From Stenotrophomonas sp. BIGb0135 (GTDB taxonomy: Bacteria > Pseudomonadota > Gammaproteobacteria > Xanthomonadales > Xanthomonadaceae), in assembly GCF_024810105.1 (NCBI RefSeq), contig NZ_JANUDX010000011.1:1-64000 (forward strand): a stretch of 64,000 bases of DNA. Reading direction: 5' to 3'. Of this stretch, positions 58,503 through 64,000 are shown one piece after another. Position 1 is the stretch's first letter. Every line of letters starts with the position of its first letter. The notes under the pieces were generated by a model that worked only from the letters and a program-made list of their open reading frames with translations, did no database searches and had not been told where the DNA came from. A program made the position numbers and the translations under genes.

Positions 58503-59102
58503 ATGAGCACCGATAGCGGCCTCGGCGGTCCCTGGCGGTTCGGCCCGGTCACGGTGTGGTGCCTGCCGCACGTCAACGGCACCCGCGGCGAGCCGCAGGC
58601 GCGGGTGCTGCTGGCGGGGCAGCTCGGCACCGACCCGGACACCCTGCCGCTGCAGCGCGACCCGCGTGGCCGCCCGGAGCTGCACGCTGCGTTTGCGCAC
58701 CTGGGCACCGGCTGGAGCCACAGCCATGGCCGGTTGCTGGTCGCGCTGGGCGAGGGCGTGCGCCTGGGCGTGGACCTGGAGCCGCTGCGGCCGCGGCCGC
58801 GCATGCGCGAGATCATCGAGCGTTTCTTCCACCCTGGCGAGGTCGACTGGCTGCTTGGGCTGGACGAAGACGCCCGCCAGCGCTGGTTCTTCCGGGTCTG
58901 GTGCGCCAAGGAGGCCATCCTCAAGGCACAGGGGCAGGGCATTTCCTTCGGCCTGCACCGCCTGCAGTTGGCGCCAGCCCCCGACGCCGCCCTGCACCTT
59001 GCCTGGTGCGACCCCAAGCTGGGCGACGCCGCGCGCTGGCACCTGCACGAATGGGCCGCGGCCGATGATTTCCGCGCCGCGTTGGCCTGGCACGCCGTCT
59101 GA
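58503..59102 (+). CDS. 4'-phosphopantetheinyl transferase family protein
   Basis: A 199-residue Sfp/AcpT-like enzyme that transfers phosphopantetheine from CoA to a carrier protein. The conserved LGVDLEPL (Asp91, Glu93, metal binding) and WCAKEAILKAQGQGI (Glu137, Lys141) motifs are present, preceded by the WSHSHG stretch seen in Sfp-type enzymes. No polyketide, peptide-synthetase or carrier-protein gene is adjacent, so its target lies elsewhere. The ATG at 58503 is chosen over one at 58476. Confidence 0.88.
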   Translation: MSTDSGLGGPWRFGPVTVWCLPHVNGTRGEPQARVLLAGQLGTDPDTLPLQRDPRGRPELHAAFAHLGTGWSHSHGRLLVALGEGVRLGVDLEPLRPRPRMREIIERFFHPGEVDWLLGLDEDARQRWFFRVWCAKEAILKAQGQGISFGLHRLQLAPAPDAALHLAWCDPKLGDAARWHLHEWAAADDFRAALAWHAV

Positions 59103-59162
59103 GCGAAAGGCCTGCCGTGCGATGGCCTGCTGAAGGCGCCGATCATTGCCGCGCTGCGCGCG

Positions 59163-59373
59163 GCCAGCCGAGCATGGCTCGGCTCTACCAAGGCCAGCCG
59201 AGCGTGGCTTGGCTCTACCTAAGGCCAGCCGAGCGTGGCTTGGCTCTACCTAAGGCCAGCCGAGCGTGGCTTGGCTCTACCTAAGGCCAGCCGAGCATGG
59301 CTCGGCTCTACCTAAGGCCAGCCGAGCGTGGCTTGCCTCTACCAAGGCCAGCCGAGCATGGCTCGGCTCTACG
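59163..59373. repeat. Seven-copy direct tandem array of a SMAG palindrome
   Basis: Seven copies of a 30-31-bp unit (CAGCCGAGC-rTG-GCTyGGCTCTAC plus a short cctaagg-type linker) start at 59165, 59195, 59226, 59257, 59288, 59319 and 59349. All point the same way; read on the other strand each begins GTAGAGCC. Copies alternate between two stem variants (GAGCATGGCTC and GAGCGTGGCTT). No gene lies in 59103-59461; the rest of the stretch shows nothing beyond the rsmG promoter. Confidence 0.9.
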
Positions 59374-59446
59374 CGTGGGCGGGATCGACGCCCGCCCTCC
59401 GTGGGGGAATCCGTGTGCCGCCCTTGCCCTTGCCCCGCTGTCGACC

Positions 59447-59455
59447 TGCGATAAT
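59447..59455 (+). promoter_or_regulatory. Extended -10 promoter of rsmG, predicts a leaderless mRNA
   Basis: TGC-GATAAT is followed by six bases and then the rsmG ATG at 59462. TTGCCC occurs twice upstream (59424, 59430) but at poor spacing. Confidence 0.55.
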
Positions 59456-59461
59456 CGCCCC

Positions 59462-60100
59462 ATGACCGAACACACACTCCCGGCCGGCGTGGCCGCAGCG
59501 CTTGAGCGTGGCCTGGCCGCGATGGACCTGGATGCCGCCTTGGCGCCGCCGTTGCTGACCTACCTGACCCTGCTCGACCGCTGGAACCGCACCTACAACC
59601 TCACCGCCATCCGCGATCCGCTGGACATGGTCACCCGCCACCTGCTCGACTCGCTGGCGATGCAGCCGTTCCTGGAGAGCGGCACCCTGGCCGACCTCGG
59701 CACCGGCCCCGGGCTGCCCGGCATCCCGCTGGCGATCGCCCGCCCGCAGCTGCAGGTGACCCTGGTGGAAAGCAACGGGAAGAAGGCCCGCTTCATGCGC
59801 GAGGCCGTCCGCCAGCTGGGTTTGGGCAATGCCCGCGTCGCCGAATCACGCGCCGAGGCCCTGGCCGAACCCGGCGCCTACGACCACCTGACCGCGCGCG
59901 CCATGGATACCCTGGCCGGGATCATCCAGGTCGGCGGCCACCTGCTGCGGCCCGGCGGCCGCCTGCTGGCGATGAAGGGCGTGCACCCGCACGATGAAAT
60001 CGCCCAGCTGCCCAGCGGCTGGCAGGTCGAGCAGGTACTGCCGCTGCACGTGCCCGGACTCACCGGCGAGCGCCATCTGGTGGTCGTGGCCGGTCCTTGA
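59462..60100 (+). CDS. rsmG: 16S rRNA (guanine-527-N7)-methyltransferase
   Basis: A 212-residue SAM-dependent methyltransferase that modifies G527 of 16S rRNA; its loss gives low-level streptomycin resistance in other bacteria. Typical segments are [24 protein letters not shown], the SAM-binding [34 protein letters not shown] and LTARAMDTL. It is placed before parA-parB as in many bacteria. Confidence 0.96.
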   Translation: MTEHTLPAGVAAALERGLAAMDLDAALAPPLLTYLTLLDRWNRTYNLTAIRDPLDMVTRHLLDSLAMQPFLESGTLADLGTGPGLPGIPLAIARPQLQVTLVESNGKKARFMREAVRQLGLGNARVAESRAEALAEPGAYDHLTARAMDTLAGIIQVGGHLLRPGGRLLAMKGVHPHDEIAQLPSGWQVEQVLPLHVPGLTGERHLVVVAGP

Positions 60101-60310
60101 GGCCACCGCCTGCGTACCAGCGCCGGTGCCGGCACGCGGGCGGATATCGGCGGCAGCGCCCGTCACAGCAGCCGTTGCGCTGTCCACCGGGCGCATCCCA
60201 TGCGTCCCCGGCCGGTCGCGGGCGCGGCCCGGCGCGCATCTCACAGTGCATGACACGCCCCATATACGCATAATGACCAGTCCCACTCCCTGCCGATGAG
60301 GCTCACCCGC

Positions 60311-61108
60311 ATGGCCCGCATCATCGCCATCGCCAACCAGAAAGGTGGCGTCGGCAAGACCACGACCGCCGTCAATCTGGCCGCCTCCCTGGCTGCTGCA
60401 CCCAAGCGCGTGCTCCTTGTCGACCTCGATTCCCAGGGCAATGCGACCATGGGCAGCGGCGTGGACAAGCGTGAAGTGGCCGCCTCCACCTGCGACCTGC
60501 TGCTCGGCGAAGCCACCGCGGTCGAAGTGCGCGTGACCACCCCGGAAGGCTTCGACCTGCTGCCGGGCAACATCGACCTGACCGCCGCCGAGATCCAGCT
60601 GATGGACCAGGGCGAACGCGAGCAGCGCCTCAAGCGCGCCCTGGCCCCGGTCCGCGACGAATACGACTTCATCCTGATCGATTGCCCGCCGGCGCTGTCG
60701 CTGCTCACCCTCAACGCGTTGGCCGCCGCCGATTCGGTGATCGTGCCGATGCAGTGCGAGTACTACGCGCTGGAAGGCCTGAGCGCGCTGGTGGAAACCA
60801 TCGAAGCGCTGCGCGCCAACCTCAATCCCAGCCTGGAGATCGAGGGCGTGCTGCGCACCATGTTCGACGTGCGCAACAACCTGGCCAACGCGGTGTCGGC
60901 CGAACTCACCGACCACTTCGGCGACCGCGTGTTCCGCACCATCGTGCCGCGCAACGTGCGCCTGGCCGAAGCGCCCAGCCACGGGCAGAGCATCGTCGGT
61001 TACGACCGCGCCTCGCGCGGTGGCGTCGCCTACCTCGGCCTGGCCGGGGAAATCATCCGCCGCCACCAACAACGCAATAAGGCCGACAAGGCCCTGGAGA
61101 CCGCCTGA
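60311..61108 (+). CDS. parA: Chromosome partitioning ATPase ParA
   Basis: A 265-residue Walker-type ATPase for chromosome segregation. The deviant Walker A motif KGGVGKTT (residues 11-18), the VDLDSQGNATMGSG switch and the DFILIDCPPALSLL Walker B region are intact. The ATG at 60311 has GAGG upstream and starts right at the core; 60296 is an alternative. The parB ATG overlaps its stop codon (TGATG). Confidence 0.96.
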   Translation: MARIIAIANQKGGVGKTTTAVNLAASLAAAPKRVLLVDLDSQGNATMGSGVDKREVAASTCDLLLGEATAVEVRVTTPEGFDLLPGNIDLTAAEIQLMDQGEREQRLKRALAPVRDEYDFILIDCPPALSLLTLNALAAADSVIVPMQCEYYALEGLSALVETIEALRANLNPSLEIEGVLRTMFDVRNNLANAVSAELTDHFGDRVFRTIVPRNVRLAEAPSHGQSIVGYDRASRGGVAYLGLAGEIIRRHQQRNKADKALETA

Positions 61109-62031
61109 TGAGCACCAAGCCCGCCCTCGGCAAGAAACGCGGCCTCGGCCGCGGCCTCGATGCGCTGCTGGGGCCCAAGGGCGCGGTGACTCAGGTGCAG
61201 GCTGCCGCCGTGGTCGAACCGCTGCCCGGTGAAGTGCTGCGCAAGCTGCCGGTGGGCCACCTGCAGCCGGGCAAGTACCAGCCACGCCGCGACATGGACG
61301 AAACCAAGCTCGCCGAGCTGGCCGAGTCGATCAAGGCGCAGGGCGTGATCCAGCCGATCCTGGTCCGCCAGCTCGGCCCGGACAGCTTCGAGATCGTCGC
61401 CGGCGAACGCCGCTGGCGCGCCTCCCAGCTGGCCGGCCTGGACGAAGTACCGGTGGTGGTGCGCGAACTGGAAGACCGCACTGTCATCGCGATGGCGCTG
61501 ATCGAGAACATCCAGCGCGAAGACCTCAACCCGCTTGAAGAAGCCGAGGCCCTGCAGCGCCTGATCAGCGAATTCGCGCTCACCCACGCCGAGGCCGCCC
61601 AGGCCGTCGGCCGCTCGCGCGCGGCGGTGTCCAACCTGCTGCGCCTGCTGGAGCTGCCGATCGCCATCCGCCTGCTGCTGGAAACCCGCCGGCTGGAAAT
61701 GGGCCACGCGCGTGCGTTGCTCACCCTGGCCCCGGAACTGGCCAGCAAGCTCGCCCAGGAAGCGGCCGACCAGGGCTGGTCGGTGCGCGAAGTGGAGCAC
61801 CGCGCGCAGCAGTTCGCCGCCGGCAAGGTGCCGGGCGCACTGCGCAAGAAGCCCACCGCCAGCGCGCCGCAGGCCGATATCGCGTCGCTGGAGACCGAGC
61901 TGTCCGAGTCGCTGGGCGCACGCGTGGCGATCAACCACGGCCGTGGCGGCAAGGGCAAGCTGATCATCCATTACACCGACCTGGACACGCTGGATGGCGT
62001 GCTCGAACGACTCCGCGTACAGAAGGGCTGA
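61108..62031 (+). CDS. parB: Chromosome partitioning protein ParB
   Basis: A 307-residue CTP-dependent DNA clamp. A basic N-terminus (KKRGLGRGLDALLG) that contacts ParA precedes the ParB/Srx nuclease-like fold (QPRR-like YQPRRDMDETKLAELAESI, ERRWRAS, ENIQREDLNPLEEAEA), then a helix-turn-helix (HAEAAQAVGRSRAAVSNLLRL in two parts) and a C-terminal dimer domain. It binds parS sites; I found no convincing parS in the window. Confidence 0.96.
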   Translation: MSTKPALGKKRGLGRGLDALLGPKGAVTQVQAAAVVEPLPGEVLRKLPVGHLQPGKYQPRRDMDETKLAELAESIKAQGVIQPILVRQLGPDSFEIVAGERRWRASQLAGLDEVPVVVRELEDRTVIAMALIENIQREDLNPLEEAEALQRLISEFALTHAEAAQAVGRSRAAVSNLLRLLELPIAIRLLLETRRLEMGHARALLTLAPELASKLAQEAADQGWSVREVEHRAQQFAAGKVPGALRKKPTASAPQADIASLETELSESLGARVAINHGRGGKGKLIIHYTDLDTLDGVLERLRVQKG

Positions 62032-62066
62032 GTCCCCCGCCTGCGCAAGAGGATTACCCCACCGTA

Positions 62067-62375
62067 ATGAACCCCACCAAGGTCGACCGCAACCATCTGT
62101 TGCGTCTGACCGACCTGCCGAATGTCGGGCCGGCCTGTGAGAAAGATCTGCGTCTGATCGGCATCCGCGTCCCCGCGCACCTGCGCGGTCGCGATGCCTA
62201 TGACATGTATGCGCAGCTGTGCCTGCGCACCGGCGTGATGCACGATCCCTGCGTGATCGACGTGTTCCTGTCGATCCTGCGCTTCATGCAGGGCGAAGCG
62301 CCGCGCCCCTGGTGGGATTTCAGCAAGGAACGCAAGGCCACGCTGGCCAAGGACGCACCGCTCACCTTGTGGTGA
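62067..62375 (+). CDS. Helix-hairpin-helix protein of the Cdd1 (pathogenicity-locus) family
   Basis: A 102-residue protein. LTDLPNVGPACEKDLRLIGI is a helix-hairpin-helix-like segment, followed by DAYDMYAQLCLRTGVMHDPCVIDVFLSILRFM and a terminal PRPWWDFSKE. This pattern matches the small Cdd1 family, sometimes named mitomycin-resistance proteins; a DNA-related role is guessed only from the HhH. It sits 35 bases after parB, perhaps in the same transcript. Confidence 0.8.
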   Translation: MNPTKVDRNHLLRLTDLPNVGPACEKDLRLIGIRVPAHLRGRDAYDMYAQLCLRTGVMHDPCVIDVFLSILRFMQGEAPRPWWDFSKERKATLAKDAPLTLW

Positions 62376-62416
62376 TGCGTCCCTGGCAGGCGCTGGCCAC
62401 CAACAAGGAGCCGTGC

Positions 62417-63145
62417 ATGAGCACTCCCTACGATGACGTAAGCCCGGGCGGTAGTCCGATGCTGATGCACACCCGACCCAGCGACTTCGCGCCGGCTGCC
62501 GGTGATGCATGCATCGAACAGATCAGCGCGCATATCGAGCAGCATCTCGGCCCGATCGCCCACGTATTCCATGAAATCGTGTCCGACACCGTGCACATCG
62601 ACGTGCATGTGGTGCCGGCCACGGAGGATTTCCCGCACCTGCGGCTGGTGACGTCGGGCATGAGCGATCTGCCGATGACCCTGTCGGCTGGCGCGGAAGG
62701 TTCACCGCAGTACATGGAGTTGATGGTGACGCTGCCGGCCGACTGGCCGTTGCAGCAGGCCGACTTCGAGGACGAGCGCCACTACTGGCCGATCCGCCTG
62801 CTCAAGGTGCTGGCGCGCCTGCCGCACAAGTTCGATACCTGGCTGGGCTTCGGCCACACCGTGCCCAACGGCCACCCGGCCGAACCCTATGCGCCGGGCG
62901 TGGGCTTCGACGGCGCGATCGTGCTGCCGCCGGTCACCGCCCCCGAGGCGTTCGGCCATCTGGTCATCAACGATGAAAAAACCATCGTGTTCATGTCCAT
63001 CGTGCCGCTGTATCCGGAAGAATTGGCCCTGAAACTGAAGAAGGGCAGCGACGCCCTGCTGGACCGCTTCGACGCCAAGGGCATCAGCGACATCATCGAA
63101 CCTGGCCGGGTGAACGCCGCCAGGAAGCGCTTCGGGCTGTTCTGA
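62417..63145 (+). CDS. Suppressor-of-fused (SUFU) domain protein
   Basis: A 242-residue soluble protein dominated by a SUFU-like domain (about 25-235). Recognisable pieces are HIDVHVVPATEDFPHLRLVTSGMSD (in two halves), YMELMVTLPADWPL and a C-terminal FMSIVPLYPEELALKLKKG. SUFU domains in bacteria are often, though not always, immunity proteins of polymorphic toxin systems. No toxin gene is next to it here, so it may be an orphan with another role. AAGGAG lies before the ATG at 62417. Confidence 0.88.
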   Translation: MSTPYDDVSPGGSPMLMHTRPSDFAPAAGDACIEQISAHIEQHLGPIAHVFHEIVSDTVHIDVHVVPATEDFPHLRLVTSGMSDLPMTLSAGAEGSPQYMELMVTLPADWPLQQADFEDERHYWPIRLLKVLARLPHKFDTWLGFGHTVPNGHPAEPYAPGVGFDGAIVLPPVTAPEAFGHLVINDEKTIVFMSIVPLYPEELALKLKKGSDALLDRFDAKGISDIIEPGRVNAARKRFGLF

Positions 63146-63195
63146 GCCCGGCGCATCGGCGATATCCTGTCCACAGGAATTTCCAGGACCCTGCC

Positions 63196-64000
63196 ATGAC
63201 CCTTCTTGTCACCGGCGCTGCCGGCTTCATCGGCGCCAACACCGTCCGTGCCCTGCTCGACGCGGGTGAAACGGTGGTCGGGCTGGACAACTACAACGAC
63301 TATTACGACCCGCAGATCAAGCGCGACCGCGTCGCCGCGCTGTGCCCGGACGCGGACATCCGCGTGCTCGACCTGACCGACCGCGACGGCCTGGCCGCGC
63401 TGTTCGACGAGGTAAAGCCGACCCGGGTGATCCACCTGGCCGCGCAGGCCGGGGTGCGCTACTCGCTGGAAAACCCGCACGCCTACGTGGACAGCAACCT
63501 GGTCGGGTTCGTCAACATGCTCGAACTGTGCCGGCATCGCGGCGTGGCCCACCTGGTCTATGCCTCCAGCAGCTCGGTGTATGGCGACTCGGCCACCCCG
63601 CCGTTCTCCGAAGACCAGCGCATCGACAAGCCGCGCTCGCTGTATGCCGCCACCAAGGCCGCCAACGAGCTGATGGCGTATACCTACGCGCAGTTGTATG
63701 GCCTGCATGCCACCGGCCTGCGCTTTTTCACCGTGTACGGTCCCTGGGGCCGCCCGGACATGGCCCCGCTGCTGTTTTCGCGCGCGGTGCTGGCCGGCCG
63801 CCCGATCGACGTGTTCAACGACGGCAACATGCAGCGCGACTTCACACATGTTTCCGACATCGTGGCCGGTATCCTCGGCGCGCTGGCGCATCCGTCCGGC
63901 GAGGACGTGCCGCACCGCGTATTCAACCTCGGCAACCACACCCCGATCGAGCTGGAGCATTTCATCGGGGTCATCGAAGCCGCCGCCGGACGCCCGGCAC
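63196..64000 (+). CDS. NAD-dependent sugar-nucleotide epimerase, 3' end cut by the window
   Basis: The first 268 codons of an extended short-chain dehydrogenase. The Rossmann motif TGAAGFIGANTVRALL is at the N-terminus, the catalytic Ser/Tyr/Lys occur in YASSSSVYG and the SLYAATKAANE segment, and LRFFTVYGPWGRPDMAP plus QRDFTHVSDIV follow. This most resembles UDP-glucuronate 4-epimerase enzymes of polysaccharide synthesis. GGACC-type weak ribosome-binding sequence lies before the ATG. No stop codon is reached by 64000. Confidence 0.92.
   Translation, partial: MTLLVTGAAGFIGANTVRALLDAGETVVGLDNYNDYYDPQIKRDRVAALCPDADIRVLDLTDRDGLAALFDEVKPTRVIHLAAQAGVRYSLENPHAYVDSNLVGFVNMLELCRHRGVAHLVYASSSSVYGDSATPPFSEDQRIDKPRSLYAATKAANELMAYTYAQLYGLHATGLRFFTVYGPWGRPDMAPLLFSRAVLAGRPIDVFNDGNMQRDFTHVSDIVAGILGALAHPSGEDVPHRVFNLGNHTPIELEHFIGVIEAAAGRPA

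Noticed and set aside
59163..59373. Regular 30-31-bp repeats resembling a CRISPR array
   Set aside because: There are no unique spacers; the linkers are 4-6 bases and the units are palindromic SMAG elements. No cas gene is near.
60101..62031. parS centromere sites near parAB
   Set aside because: I looked for the TGTTTCACGTGAAACA-like palindrome and did not see a convincing match.

Overview
The window is a piece of a GC-rich (high 60s percent) gammaproteobacterial chromosome. It looks like Stenotrophomonas or a very close Xanthomonadaceae relative. The reasons are the many short palindromes of the Stenotrophomonas maltophilia GTAG (SMAG) REP type, the gene sets tatABC, glyQS, tamAB and parAB-rsmG, and encoded proteins that resemble those of this family. 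I see no phage, insertion sequence, CRISPR array, tRNA or replication origin. The left edge is the 3' end of a 5S rRNA with its terminator, so an rRNA operon ends here.

Layout. 1-830: 5S rRNA tail, terminator and a gene-free tract built from paired REP palindromes. 865-4804 (minus): methyl-accepting chemotaxis protein, then ferrochelatase coupled to an alpha/beta hydrolase. 5009-7521 (plus): secreted SYLF/Ysc84 protein and tatABC. 7579-11154 (minus): polytopic membrane protein, glutamine amidotransferase and a solitary GspE/PilB-like ATPase. 11272-20252 (plus): glyQ-glyS and tamA-tamB. 20292-24974 (minus): Hsp70-family HscC with two membrane J-domain-like paralogues. 25103-27250: S46 dipeptidyl-peptidase. 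27318-40540 (plus): an OmpR-type regulator without a kinase, a 2628-residue DUF11/SdrD-like surface protein, an outer-membrane barrel and an OmpA-like protein. 40553-42484 (minus): TPR-GGDEF protein with a broken GGDEF motif. 42634-55153: a histidine kinase, a transporter-like hybrid kinase (CrbS type), mntP behind a manganese riboswitch, the LuxR-type regulator CrbR, acetyl-CoA synthetase, a DcaP-like porin and an MHS-family transporter. 55326-64000: coniferyl-aldehyde-dehydrogenase-like enzyme, a small hypothetical protein, xthA, a GlsB-type membrane protein, a phosphopantetheinyl transferase, rsmG, parA-parB, a Cdd1-like HhH protein, a SUFU-domain protein and a truncated sugar-nucleotide epimerase.

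How genes may work together. CrbS, CrbR, Acs, the porin and the MHS transporter read as a sensing, uptake and activation module for acetate or other small carboxylates. HscC with its two J-like partners matches the arrangement around hscC in Escherichia coli. The 28283-40540 trio, joined by a 4-base overlap and a 10-base gap, looks like one cell-surface machine: a long secreted repeat protein, a barrel that could export or anchor it, and a peptidoglycan-binding OmpA-like protein. It is the best candidate here for an undescribed system.

Other notable points are a foreign-looking insertion in glyS, a 151-bp tandem repeat that copies the tail of crbR together with REP palindromes, a 7-copy REP array before rsmG, and several genes whose -10 box sits six bases before the start codon, which predicts leaderless mRNAs.
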